Assembly (NCBI RefSeq): GCF_014490785.1
Contig: NZ_CP051488.1
Location: forward strand, 3,038,001-3,102,000
Direction of reading: 5' to 3'
Length of the DNA: 64,000 nucleotides
Source of the DNA: Kosakonia sp. SMBL-WEM22
GTDB taxonomy: Bacteria; Pseudomonadota; Gammaproteobacteria; Enterobacterales; Enterobacteriaceae
The position numbers and the translations under genes were made by a program. The notes under the pieces were generated by a model. It had not been told where the DNA came from. It was given only the letters and a program-made list of their open reading frames with translations, and did not search any database. Positions 1 to 7,767 of this stretch are shown one piece after another (within the stretch, counting starts at the first letter, position 1; every line of letters begins with the position of its first letter).

Positions 1-13
1 TTGAGCAATGTAA

Positions 14-262
14 GGATTTCTATACTCGTATTTGGATATGGAGGCCGTAATGTTCAACAATGGTCGTTGGGCTCTTCTTTTTGGTGACCAGAAAATAAAT
101 CTTCATGAGTATGGTAAGGAAATTGAACCTAAGACTCACCTGCCAGTACCCGGATCTCATAACCTGTGTTTTATAGTCAACAAACCAATCCAGGAAGTTC
201 TGTCCCATCTTAAGGAGGAAAATGTTCATGTACTCGAAGGGCCTGTAACCAGTTTTTGTTGA
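14..262 (+). pseudogene. VOC (glyoxalase/bleomycin-resistance) family remnant
   Basis: The frame encodes a middle segment typical of small VOC-fold metalloproteins: MEAVMFNNGRWALLFG followed by KINLHEYG and the strand LCFIVNKPIQEVLSHL. A normal family member is about 125 residues. Here the N-terminal metal-binding strand is missing because a stop lies in frame just upstream, and the C-terminal part is lost after VLEGPVTSF. Only about 80 codons remain, so it is a fragment and not functional. The closest relatives are chromosomal VOC genes of enterobacteria. The family match rests on motif recognition. Confidence 0.6.
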
Positions 263-292
263 CCACTACATCACCTCTGATTGAGAGTTTAC

Positions 293-562
293 TCACTTAG
301 TCGCGTGTCCACTATTGCTGGGTAAGATCACATTGTGCTTTGCGTTTACTATTACTATGTCTTTGTAGTACGTATCAGTACTTAATGTTTTGTAAACATA
401 AGATCCATATGGTACAGGTGTTTTATTATCGTAGTAACGCCCCTCAAAGATACTTAAATCTGTACTCGTTTCATTTCCTCTTATATCCCAGTATTTGAAA
501 TCGGGTACATATGCTTGTACTGAAAATGTTAACAGTGCTAATAGCACTGCTATTATTTTCAT
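293..562 (-). CDS. small secreted protein, possible immunity partner
   Basis: An 89-residue protein opens with a clear Sec signal peptide (MKIIAVLLALLTFSVQA, likely cleavage after AQA), so the mature part of about 72 residues should be periplasmic. It is rich in Tyr, Asp and Asn and has no cysteine. The start overlaps the stop of the upstream membrane-protein gene as TAATG, implying translational coupling. Both lie downstream of a broken DUF2778 (Tlde1-type) gene on the same strand. By analogy with effector-immunity pairs this could be the periplasmic immunity protein, but I do not recognise the family. Confidence 0.5.
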   Translation of the reverse strand: MKIIAVLLALLTFSVQAYVPDFKYWDIRGNETSTDLSIFEGRYYDNKTPVPYGSYVYKTLSTDTYYKDIVIVNAKHNVILPSNSGHATK

Positions 563-777
563 TATCTTTTCCTATACGCTTTTACTATTTCATAATATAC
601 CCAATACGGAATAAGAGAATAAAGCATTACGCCTGCTATTAATGCCGTAAACCTTATCGGGTCTGCATACGGTTCATAGCAACAATCTAAGTACATATAG
701 AGTTTTTGATACGATTTTTCCATAACCCAATATGTTATATTATAAAGTGGTTTAATATACGTTGTCATAAAAAACAT
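562..777 (-). CDS. small inner-membrane protein, unknown function
   Basis: A 71-residue protein with an aromatic, Tyr/Cys-rich N-terminal half and one hydrophobic helix around residues 42-65, ending in a basic tail (YRKR). The likely topology is a single-pass or re-entrant inner-membrane protein. It is coupled to the secreted-protein gene downstream by TAATG overlap. The broken DUF2778 gene lies about 130 bases upstream on the same strand, so the three may once have formed one transcript. I do not recognise the family. Confidence 0.4.
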   Translation of the reverse strand: MFFMTTYIKPLYNITYWVMEKSYQKLYMYLDCCYEPYADPIRFTALIAGVMLYSLIPYWVYYEIVKAYRKR

Positions 778-907
778 ACTAACAAAGCAAACTATATACT
801 CCTATATTGACAATAATACGCATTGTTACTGAACCTTATTATTGAGTACATTACCAGTACTTGATAATAGCCAATACACTATATATATAATTTCATTCTT
901 AACGTAT

Positions 908-1411
908 TCAGCAATTTTCATAGTTATATTTTCCTTTTACATCTACATAACCATATGCAAGCAACTGAGATCGCGATCCCTGTACTTTTACCTTCCTTGT
1001 ACATAATAACAACGCATCATGTACAGTATAAAAATCTACCTGCCTAACAAAGGTTATGCAACTTTCTGATATCCTGCTTCCATCTGGTCGGGTTGGGTGT
1101 AGTCTGAATCCACCACGTGAAATACCGTTTACATATGTTGTGTCAGTCATGGTTTGTGCACTGAATAGACCAAACCAGTGATTATGATTGCCGCCGGTAA
1201 AGCAGTTTATAATGTCAGCACGCTTTTGATTCCTCCATGTTCCTTGTGGTCAATCAACTATCCAGTACCTGCCAACTGGAACCGCCATATTCTCTTTGTA
1301 GGCACAATAGAGATCGTTAGTATATGGATTCAATCCGCTGAAAAAAGGGTATGCTGCTATAGCGTATACCTGCAAATTAACATATAAATTGTCGTAGTGA
1401 TCATCGTAATT
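908..1411 (-). pseudogene. DUF2778 / Tlde1-like L,D-transpeptidase-fold protein, broken
   Basis: Translated from the minus strand, the frame reads NLQVYAIAAYPFFSGLNPY, then VPVGRYWIVD, an in-frame TGA (1250-1252), then PQGTWRNQKRADI, and ends with GGFRLHP, ESCITF and YGYVDV. This order (GRYWIVD, FRLHP, a CIT motif, a C-terminal YGxVxV strand) is that of DUF2778 proteins, the family of the T6SS effector Tlde1. The single TGA interrupts an otherwise intact frame and no ATG start is seen upstream. The intact downstream part begins at an ATG at 1150 but lacks the N-terminal half. It is a recently broken relative of the intact Tlde1-like gene at 5885. Confidence 0.65.
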
Positions 1412-1853
1412 TTAGAATAATCATATCGTCCCTTCACGCTAACACTGTCGCCGCATGCTGAAGGAGGCATCCTTTTCTGTCTACCATCCGTAAGTTGCCG
1501 AAGGTACATGCGGCTCCATACCACTGGATAAATTTACCTATTACAAGCTATAGCACCATCAGACAGTTGTACTGGCTACTGTTCTGTAACGTGATATACA
1601 TTCTTGATTTGCACCCTGATATTGGGGATTAAACTAGCTTTTATCGGCAGGAATGCATATAAGGATGTTTTTAAACATTTCTCTTCACAAAAAAGCTATA
1701 AAACTTACCATTGATTCTTTTAAGTCGTTATTTTTCTAATTGCACTATTATTTATTAACGGTACGGTTACCGCAGATAATGTTTCGGCTATTTCTCTAAG
1801 TCGTGATCTATGCACTTGATTACCCCATAATATTAGGCTTCCACTAAAAATGT
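1412..1853. other. Gap without a recognisable gene
   Basis: No open frame with family features was found on either strand. The stretch is mixed in base composition and lies between the broken DUF2778 gene and the cat remnant. It probably consists of degraded accessory DNA. Confidence 0.5.
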
Positions 1854-2180
1854 TTGAGAGTAACAATTCAAAATGCAAAAAATAAAGCCGACTTATCCTG
1901 CTGGGCAAGGAAAGAGCATTTTGAGGCCTTTCAGTCGTTTGCGCAGTGTACATTTAGTCAAACCGTACAGTTAGATATTACCATCTTGTTAAAGGATATT
2001 AATGCTGTTGGCTGGAAAATCTATCCTACTTTGCAGCATATGCATACTACTCCTGGCGCTATAAAGCTTTTAAGAGAGCTGAAGTTCATCTTTACAGAAG
2101 CGTTTATTTTTTCTGTTAAAAACGTTCGCGTTTCAACCGACTGTCAAATCGGAAGGGAATTTCTTCTGAATCTTTTATAA
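1854..2180 (+). pseudogene. Chloramphenicol acetyltransferase (CatA-type) N-terminal fragment
   Basis: Residues of this frame read CWARKEHFEAFQS, AQCTFSQTVQLDIT, LLKD and then IYPTL. This is the N-terminal 15-60 region of type-A chloramphenicol acetyltransferases (W-RKEHFEAFQS-AQCT--QTVQLDIT--LK...FYP). The similarity stops around base 2045, after YPTLQHM. The catalytic HHAVCDG region is absent and the remaining codons overlap the RES toxin gene on the other strand. This is a truncated relic of a resistance gene, not an active enzyme. The frame entering from 1854 differs from a normal CatA N-terminus. Confidence 0.65.
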
Positions 2181-2586
2181 CCCTGTAATAATCCGGGTGT
2201 TCAGGATTCAATAGATAGTTAAATTCAACGGGTGATAATGCACTGGGAACGCGCAGTGCTATTGAGGAACCAGTAAAGCACCAGGCATCTCCATATGCTG
2301 CAAGTTCTGGCGGCGCTTCTTCATCTGCCCAGTTAGCCGGCAGTTCATCCATATTGGCTTTCTGAATCTGGACGTCTGGCACATCAATACGCAGTAACGT
2401 GAAGTAATCCATGATATGTGTTGCGCGCAGATGTACCAGCGTTTCAAGCATAGTCAGCGATGCTGCCTCTGACACATAAACCATTGCAGTACCTACATTG
2501 TTCCAACGGCCTCCCGCCTCTTTAGCTCCGTATCCCGTCCAGGCTGTAGAAAGATACTTTGTTTTTGTCAGCCGATAGAGAATCAA
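2116..2586 (-). CDS. RES-domain toxin of a RES/Xre toxin-antitoxin pair
   Basis: A 156-residue protein with the RES fold signature: Arg27 in GGRWN, Glu48 in LETLVHL and a conserved Ser in VPSAL. These are the R-E-S residues that name the family. Characterised RES toxins (ParT, MbcT, PP_2434-type) degrade or modify NAD+ or ADP-ribosylate targets, causing growth arrest. Length matches the family. Its start overlaps the last codons of the antitoxin gene by 4 bases, the usual antitoxin-first order. The 3' end runs through the cat fragment on the opposite strand, so this pair may have arrived with or after loss of cat. Confidence 0.85.
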   Translation of the reverse strand: MILYRLTKTKYLSTAWTGYGAKEAGGRWNNVGTAMVYVSEAASLTMLETLVHLRATHIMDYFTLLRIDVPDVQIQKANMDELPANWADEEAPPELAAYGDAWCFTGSSIALRVPSALSPVEFNYLLNPEHPDYYRVIKDSEEIPFRFDSRLKRERF

Positions 2587-3026
2587 GAGTACACCCCATG
2601 TTCCAGACGGGTGATCAGCTTCATGACTTCATAAGCCCCGGTTTCGGATGCCATGAGTTCGGCAGGCACTTTCCAGCCCAGGGCACGGTTTGGTTCCTTC
2701 AGCCACTTCTGGGCTTCCTCCTTGTCCCCTTCAAACAGCTCCACCGCCCGATCAATGACACGGATTATGCGAACCAGTCGTTCGCTCTGGTCGGGAGTGA
2801 ATCGCGCTTTTAAACTGCGGCCAAACGTCGTGGGTGGTATGCCTGACATTTTGCGCAGGTCATTTTGCGACATTTTTGCCCAGTCAACGATCAGGGTAGC
2901 GACTTTGCCATCCAGGCCTTCATTAATCTGGCCCACCAACGCAACACCGTCAGATGTATTTAACCCCGCCACCTGCCATAAACGCGGTGGCTTGGCCTGA
3001 GTCGTGGATAAGTTGAATGTTTTCAT
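2583..3026 (-). CDS. Xre/MbcA/ParS-type antitoxin
   Basis: A 147-residue protein with an N-terminal Xre-like helix-turn-helix (MSQNDLRKMSGIPPTTFGRSL) and a C-terminal toxin-binding domain containing the typical AQKWLKEPNRALGWKVP segment of the MbcA/ParS/Xre (DUF2384) family. The ATG at 3026 is preceded by GGAGG, so it is preferred over an in-frame GTG six bases upstream. It neutralises the RES toxin encoded immediately downstream and should repress the operon. An inverted repeat upstream (3036-3065) is the likely operator. Confidence 0.85.
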   Translation of the reverse strand: MKTFNLSTTQAKPPRLWQVAGLNTSDGVALVGQINEGLDGKVATLIVDWAKMSQNDLRKMSGIPPTTFGRSLKARFTPDQSERLVRIIRVIDRAVELFEGDKEEAQKWLKEPNRALGWKVPAELMASETGAYEVMKLITRLEHGVYS

Positions 3027-3035
3027 AAGCACCCT

Positions 3036-3065
3036 CCATTTGGAGGTTTAATTATATCCAAATGG
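3036..3065. promoter_or_regulatory. Likely Xre operator, inverted repeat
   Basis: CCATTTGGA and TCCAAATGG form a perfect 9-base inverted repeat separated by 12 bases, directly before the antitoxin ribosome-binding site. Its position fits autorepression by the Xre-type antitoxin. Confidence 0.6.
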
Positions 3066-3244
3066 TTGGTTGCGAGCAAATATCAACCGGTGATGGTTGT
3101 TGAAACTGATGTATCTGATGATCGCGATTATTCTGGTAATCGTGGATTACATAGAAAAATCTTCGCTTTCACAGGTAACCCGGCAGAGGCAGGGCGATAT
3201 CCTGCTTTTGCCGGGTTCGGCAAGCCCGGCGGGAACCGGGCGCG

Positions 3245-3460
3245 TCAGTGCTGTGCTTTATCTATCGCCGACAGAATCTGCTCCGGTGACACCAGCCCGG
3301 CAAAGACAGTGATGGTTTCAGGCGAGGCATTCTCTGCCGGCATTATAATCAGGCCTGGCGTACCCGTGAGCGCCTGCGCGAGCGCATCGCTTTTTTCCAG
3401 AACAGGGGCATGGTCCACGGCGTGCAGCGCCTCCATGCTGGCGGCGTGAGGCGTTGGCTG
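3245..3460 (-). pseudogene. DsbA-family (thiol:disulfide) C-terminal fragment
   Basis: The minus-strand frame ends with HAPVLEKSDALAQAL, TGTPGLIIMP and ETITVFAGLVSPEQ. This is the C-terminal helix and the cis-Pro loop (GTPG) of DsbA/Com1-like oxidoreductases often found on enterobacterial plasmids. The CxxC half is missing here. Two N-terminal fragments of the same family lie at 3950-4250 and 7052-7432 on the same strand, so the gene was split and partly duplicated. Periplasmic disulfide chemistry would have been its role. It cannot work as it stands. Confidence 0.6.
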
Positions 3461-3616
3461 TCGGTATCATCCTGAAGGATATGGAAGCTCGCGGGTAGGA
3501 TGACAGGAATCAGAGGTGAAGATGTTTTGCTGAGCAGGTCAGTATAGGCAGTCAGGATACAGTTTTAAAAAGTCTCCCCCAGAAGTTATGCTTTCACCAT
3601 GAAAGAAGGAGATCTT

Positions 3617-3940
3617 GTGGCAAGTGAATTGACAGAGAAAGACCTGCTGGATAATGGTTTTACCGTCAGGAACATATCCCGGCTCAGGGAAGTGCTGAGC
3701 AGGAATGAAAATACCGGCGAAACGCTTTCGGGACTGGTTGATGAATTAAGCAGACGTTTTTATGGCGGAGTCATCTCTCTGTTCCTTGTTCTGGCTCCGC
3801 TTATTTTTCTTCCTGTTTTTTATCCGCTTTCGCTGCTGCTGTATTACTTACCTGTCGCAATTTTCGGCATTATTGCGGTCTGGTATCTAATCCCCCTCGG
3901 TCTCTCATGGAAAGCATACCGGATGATGAAAAGCCGCTAG
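3617..3940 (+). CDS. small two-helix inner-membrane protein, unknown
   Basis: The protein has a hydrophilic N-terminal region of about 50 residues (DLLDNGFTVRNISRLREVLSR) and two long hydrophobic helices (around residues 50-70 and 78-98) ending in a basic tail. I chose the GTG at 3617 as start because AAGGAG lies 5-6 bases before it. An ATG at 3599 is in frame but has a poorer site. It lies between two fragments of a DsbA-family gene. No family was recognised and its role is unknown. Confidence 0.45.
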   Translation: MASELTEKDLLDNGFTVRNISRLREVLSRNENTGETLSGLVDELSRRFYGGVISLFLVLAPLIFLPVFYPLSLLLYYLPVAIFGIIAVWYLIPLGLSWKAYRMMKSR

Positions 3941-3949
3941 GCATTACTG

Positions 3950-4250
3950 CAGCTTTTCGTCATGCCCAGTTGGTAAAGCGTATGGCCAATTTGTGCCCCT
4001 TTCAACGTCGCCGAGGCACCTTTAATGACCAGTGCAGTCCGGCTCATGGTGATCACCTGTCTCATGAGGTAGTCGAAGAACTCCATCACGGCAACCTTCG
4101 CGCCGGCCAGGCCGCCTGGTTATCCATGACTTTCAGGTCCATGGTCAGTTGCTCACGCGCATGCTGTTATTGCTGCAGCTTCTGGCTGACCTGCACCAGA
4201 CGTCCGGGTGCGCCAGCAGATTGACCTGCTCCCCGTTGATTAACACACCG
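3950..4250 (-). pseudogene. Degenerate DsbA-family N-terminal fragment (copy 1)
   Basis: Reading the minus strand gives EQVNLLAHPDV, then LVQVSQKLQQ, a stop (CAA-TAA-CAG), then REQLTMDLKVMDNQAAW and KVAVMEFFDY. Apart from changes this matches the better-kept copy at 7052-7432. The CxxC region after FFDY is lost. It is decayed and non-functional. Confidence 0.5.
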
Positions 4251-4292
4251 CGATGTTAGTAGTGTCTTCATAAGCCACATGAGGACATCCCC

Positions 4293-5122
4293 ATGAAGAA
4301 GCGTTTTTCCGACGAACAGATCATCAGTATTCTCCGCGAGGCCGAAGCCGGGGTTTCTGCCCGTAAGCACGCTATTTCCGACGCCACCTTTTACACTAGG
4401 CGTGAGAAGTACGGCGGTATGGAGGTGCCCGGGGTTAAGCGCTTGAGGTCGTCTGAGGAAGAGAACGCCAGACTCAGGAAGCTGCCTGCTGAAGCCATGC
4501 TGGGTAAGGAGGCGCTTCAGGTGGTTCTGGGGCGAAAGTACTGACGGCAGCCCAGAAGCGGGAAGCCGTGGTGCTGATGTGTGATGTGATCGGTCTGTCG
4601 CAACGTCGTGCCTGCAGGGTTGCAGGTTTGCCCCTGCCGTTATGAGGCTCAGCGTCCGGCTGCTGATGCATCTTTATCAGGGCGTATTACTGAGCTGGCG
4701 CTTGAACGCAGACGTTTTGGTTACCGGCGTATCTGGCAGTTGCTGCGTAGGGAAGGCCTTCACGTCAATCACAAGCTCGTGGCTATCCGACAACAAAAAG
4801 CAATGTTCAGGGCCCGGAATTTACCTGCCGCGCGCTTGATCAATGGGCCTTTGTGCATGGTGTGGAACTACGGCTTATCCAGCCAGGTAAGCCAACGCAA
4901 AACGGATTTATTGAGAGTGTCAACGGTCGCTTTCGGGATGAATGCCTGAATGAACACTGGTTCAGCGATATTCTTCATGCCCGGAAAACGATTAATGACT
5001 GGCGGCAGGATTATAACGAGTGCCGTCCCCATTCATCGCAGGATTACCAGACACCAGCTGAATTCGCAACGAACTGGCGAAACAGGAAATACGAAGAAAA
5101 ACCAACCGACATTACTAACTGA
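4293..5122 (+). mobile_element. IS3-family insertion sequence remnant (orfA and orfB debris)
   Basis: OrfA begins MKKRFSDEQIISILREAEAG and has the HTH (SDATFYTRREKYGG) and leucine-zipper end (LRSSEEENARLRKL) of IS3-family OrfA, with a short deletion after VSAR. OrfB is broken by stops and an internal deletion. Its tail survives from about 4853 with QPGKPTQNGFIESVNGRFRDECLNEHWF, which includes the glutamate of the DDE triad, and ends in RPHSSQDYQTPAEFA. The two aspartates of the catalytic core are not present. The element cannot transpose by itself. I could not define exact terminal repeats. Confidence 0.75.
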
Positions 5123-5216
5123 AGGTTGTATCTAATCTTTGGGCAAAGGTACCGGAAACGGCCCTCAGGCCGCAGAATGGCGCTGAGGGCCTCTGCGGGG
5201 GTGCGGCCAAGAGATG

Positions 5217-5486
5217 TTATGGTAAGTCGACACGGTGTTGCTCGCTAATACTGTTCAGCAATAAATGGCCTGGTTCCGATACACGATAACGTGGTCTCGA
5301 TGGGTTTTCGTTATAAACAACATCAACCACCCCCTTATTTACCAGGCGGGTTACGATGTTAGCCACATTGCCAAATCCGGGGATACCCCGAGTAGCAAGT
5401 GTGCGATCAAGTATTATCCAGGTCCAGTCGATGTCTTTTTCTGCCATGACTTTCAGGACAATAAATTCAGTATTGGTTATCGTCAT
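5217..5486 (-). CDS. small winged-helix-like protein, unknown
   Basis: An 89-residue protein beginning MTITNTEFIVLKVMAEKD, with pattern NIVTRLVNKGVVDVVYNE and PRYRVSEPGHLLL. A helix-turn-helix followed by a beta-wing with tyrosine and arginine resembles small winged-helix regulators, but no family was recognised. Its ATG overlaps the stop of an upstream truncated frame as ATGA (5483-5486), so it was once the second gene of a coupled pair. Whether it is still expressed is uncertain because the upstream gene lost its start. Confidence 0.4.
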   Translation of the reverse strand: MTITNTEFIVLKVMAEKDIDWTWIILDRTLATRGIPGFGNVANIVTRLVNKGVVDVVYNENPSRPRYRVSEPGHLLLNSISEQHRVDLP

Positions 5487-5638
5487 TTCAGGACATCCGG
5501 GTGGAATAAATTACCGTCTTTGCGTTTAAAATCTTCCAGCGTTGCCGTATGGGCATTGTTCCACATATTATAACCAGCCACACCTTCCGGTTCACCCGTT
5601 TCCCATCCCAGATACAGTAACGGCGATACTCCCGACAA
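5483..5638 (-). pseudogene. C-terminal fragment of an unknown coupled gene
   Basis: An open minus-strand frame gives LYLGWETGEPEGVAGYN, then MWNNAHTATLEDFKRK and HPDVLK before a TGA that overlaps the next start (ATGA). It looks like the tail of a real protein because of this coupling and its balanced composition. There is no start and a stop lies just upstream, so the N-terminus is lost. The family was not recognised. Confidence 0.35.
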
Positions 5639-5805
5639 TCATGAGTAATCCAGTCATCTCCACACAGGGGCCCCTGAGAGAGGCATCGCTTTGCTCTGCA
5701 CCGCTTTATGGGGCTTTTTGCCCCTCGCGGATTTCTCGGCCAGACTTGAAGTATGCCATTCCTGCGGTTCCGGCACGGATCTCCAAAATTATGAACCCCG
5801 TTGTT

Positions 5806-5834
5806 AAGCCCGTTAAAGATGGCGGGCTTTTTTA
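5806..5834 (+). terminator. Rho-independent terminator
   Basis: AGCCCG and CGGGCT form a GC-rich stem with an AT-rich loop, followed by a T-run. It precedes the Tlde1-like gene and so ends transcription from further left, insulating that pair. Confidence 0.6.
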
Positions 5835-5884
5835 TTCTCGAAATTGTATAGAATGTTAATTTCAAAATTCATGGAGGCTGAGTT

Positions 5885-6253
5885 ATGACTTGGGTTTTTC
5901 AGCAGAGTACAGGGAATTTAAGCAGAAATGGACGCTTTCTGCTTAAAGGTTATGCGGGAAAAGGCCCCGGAAAGTTCAACCCAAACATGGAAGGGAGACC
6001 TGATGTTGGCCCATTATCGAGAGGTAAATACGTAATTACAGGGCACCCATTCCATCATCCTCATACAGGCGGATACTCTATAAGGTTACAGCCTGATCCC
6101 GGAAATAATATGTTTGGTCGTTCTGGTTTTCTAATTCATGGGGACAGCGTGAAGCATCCAGGGCAGGCTTCAAATGGTTGCATCATTCTGCCACTGCCAA
6201 TTAGGCAGCAGATATGGAACAGCGGAGATAAACAGGTCGAGGTGGTGAGATGA
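5885..6253 (+). CDS. Tlde1-like (DUF2778) L,D-transpeptidase-fold effector
   Basis: A 122-residue protein with the Tlde1 core: GRFLLKGYAGKGP near the N-terminus, LSRGKYVITG, YSIRLQP, then IHGDS (His85) and SNGCII (Cys99). These supply the His and Cys of the L,D-transpeptidase-like active site. Characterised members (Salmonella Tlde1) are T6SS effectors that cut or exchange peptidoglycan peptides in the target periplasm. GGAG lies 8 bases before the ATG. The next gene overlaps by ATGA and encodes a secreted protein, the expected immunity partner. No T6SS structural gene is present nearby, so it is an orphan cassette. Confidence 0.75.
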   Translation: MTWVFQQSTGNLSRNGRFLLKGYAGKGPGKFNPNMEGRPDVGPLSRGKYVITGHPFHHPHTGGYSIRLQPDPGNNMFGRSGFLIHGDSVKHPGQASNGCIILPLPIRQQIWNSGDKQVEVVR

Positions 6254-6597
6254 AGAAAGTTATAGCCCTTTTTGCAATAGTGCTGCTTCCAGGTTTCGTA
6301 TTTGCAAAATCAAATGGACCTGATTGCCATTCCTGGCCTATGAACATGACAGAAGGCTGGATGAAAAACTCGGGAATTGTTGATATCACAAACTTGGATG
6401 AGGCAAAAACGAAGTATTCATTATTGGCATCAGAGAAAAAGGGAAAAGATCTTTACACTCAGGTATATCATTTCACTTTCTATGACAAAAGCGGTCACTC
6501 CTATGAGGTAATTACGACCAGCGATGCTTCTAATGAGGAGTGCTCAATGGGAAGCGTAAACAGCTATCTGGTTTCTAAGCACGATATAAATTATTAG
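6250..6597 (+). CDS. periplasmic immunity protein for the Tlde1-like effector
   Basis: A 115-residue protein with a signal peptide (MKKVIALFAIVLLPGFVFA) and a mature domain of about 95 residues holding two cysteines (one early, PDCHSW; one late, EECSMG) that could form a disulfide. The start overlaps the effector stop (ATGA). Small periplasmic proteins in this position are Tldi-type immunity proteins that block the effector's active site. This role follows from gene order and signal peptide; the fold was not identified independently. Confidence 0.65.
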   Translation: MKKVIALFAIVLLPGFVFAKSNGPDCHSWPMNMTEGWMKNSGIVDITNLDEAKTKYSLLASEKKGKDLYTQVYHFTFYDKSGHSYEVITTSDASNEECSMGSVNSYLVSKHDINY

Positions 6598-6612
6598 GCA
6601 TTGTTGAAAAGG

Positions 6613-7026
6613 CTCTTCTTGAGATCCTCCAGTGATCGTCATAGTCTCTTGACCCAGAAACGAAAAATCCGCCAGTAAGGCGGATTTTTCGAAGGATCTC
6701 AGTGTCAGCAAACATTTTGAACCTGTGGTAACTGGCTTGGAGGAGCACAGTAACCAAAACTGTTCTTTCAGTGTAGTCGCATCGCACCCGAAATTTCGAG
6801 AGTCTCCTCCTCTAAATCAGTTACCAGTGGCGTTAAGTCGTGCCTTTCCGGGTTGGACTCAAGTGACAGCGCAGCGGTCGGGCTGAACCGGCGGGGCTTG
6901 CATAGAGCCCAGCCTGGAGCGAACGACCTACATCGAGCCGAGATACCTACAGTGTGAGCTATGAGAAAGCGCCACACTTCCCGCAAGGGAGAAAGGCGGT
7001 CAGGTATCCGGTTAAACGACAGGGTC
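6613..7026 (+). other. Fossil ColE1-type plasmid origin (RNA I/RNA II region)
   Basis: The + strand carries, in order, GTAACTGGCTTGGAGGAGCA, AACTGTTCTTTCAGTGTAG, AAATCAGTTACCAGTGGCG, GTTGGACTCAAG, GCGCAGCGGTCGGGCTGAA, TGGAGCGAACGACCTACA, GTGAGCTATGAGAAAGCGCC and GGGAGAAAGGCGG followed by CAGGTATCCGG. This is the RNA II primer region of ColE1/pMB1/p15A-type replicons, in the RNA II direction. Similarity stops after CAGGGTCGG, so the downstream primer-processing and replication-start segment is absent. A small plasmid was evidently integrated or recombined here and lost the rest of its origin. Confidence 0.75.
6661..6690. terminator. Bidirectional hairpin at the left end of the ColE1-like segment
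   Basis: GAAAAATCCGCC and GGCGGATTTTTC form a near-perfect stem with A-run and T-run flanks. It can terminate transcription from both sides, including the immunity gene to the left. Confidence 0.6.
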
Positions 7027-7051
7027 GGACACACATCAATCTGACAGGTGA

Positions 7052-7432
7052 TTATATATGTAAAAGCAACCGGATACCGGCTTCCGGTAAGTTTCGTCGG
7101 CTGAGGCCAGCTAAAGTTGAAAGGTCAACCATGCCCGGTGCCAGTCTGCGGCAGAACACACACTGATAGTCAAAGAACTCAATCACGGCGACCTTCGCGC
7201 CGGCCGGGCCGGTCACCGGCTTGTCTGCATCCCTGAGCAGTGCCGCCTGGTTATTCATAACTTTCAGCCTCATGCCCAGCTGCTCACGCTGTTGTTGCTG
7301 CAGCTTCTGGCTGACCTGCACCAGAACGTCCGGGCGCGCCAGCAGATAGTCAGCGGCTATTTTCCCGATCCGGGCTTCCTGCTCTGGCGGGGTCTGCCAT
7401 ACAAACAGACCGTCTTACTGCACAGGATGGTC
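7052..7432 (-). pseudogene. DsbA-family N-terminal half (copy 2)
   Basis: Minus-strand translation gives TPPEQEARIGKIAADYLLA, RPDVLVQVSQKLQQQQREQ, DADKPVTGPAGAKVAVIEF and FDYQCVFCRR. FFDYQCVFC holds the CxxC active site of DsbA/Com1-like periplasmic oxidoreductases. The protein then runs off after APGMVDLST into unrelated sequence at the edge of the ColE1-like block. The C-terminal half of such a protein lies at 3245-3460 on the same strand. The intervening 3.6 kb (IS3, Tlde1 pair, ColE1 piece) probably split it, with one extra N-terminal copy at 3950. Confidence 0.65.
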
Positions 7433-7767
7433 AGATAACTCATTACGATAGATGGCAACGCTTCCTGATTTTTACGTGCCGGGTGGAGCTATGTGCATCA
7501 CGCTGAATACTATCGTTGAAGCGAGCATTTGCTTTGGTTGAGCCGGAAGCGTGATGAGGACATGTTTCCGGGACAGAGGGCATGGCAACAAGTTCCGTTA
7601 CTCAGCTCACCGGAGACTAGTCAATCAGTGTTTAAAATTTAAAAACGTGACGAAATCGGGTTTCGGGGAAATATTACAATTAATTTTCATTCAAAATAAA
7701 TTCAAAGTGGATAAATCTCATTTGCTTATCTTAAGATGTGCTTCCTTATCCACGATAGTGGCTGTCC
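7433..7767. other. Gap before the GGDEF gene, no gene seen
   Basis: No family-like frame was found. The right half becomes AT-rich (around 7630-7740) and could hold the promoter of the cyclase gene, but I could not assign -35/-10 boxes with confidence. Confidence 0.4.

Noticed and set aside
3097..3312. Hydrophobic small peptide (MLKLMYLMIAIILVIVDYIE) resembling a type I toxin
   Set aside because: No antisense RNA promoter or toxin family match could be shown, and the frame continues into unrelated debris.
5488..5865. Minus-strand frame of 125 codons
   Set aside because: Its sequence is Arg/Cys/Trp-rich as in a shadow. The overlapping frame ending GNLFHPDVLK is coupled to the next gene by ATGA and is the better reading.
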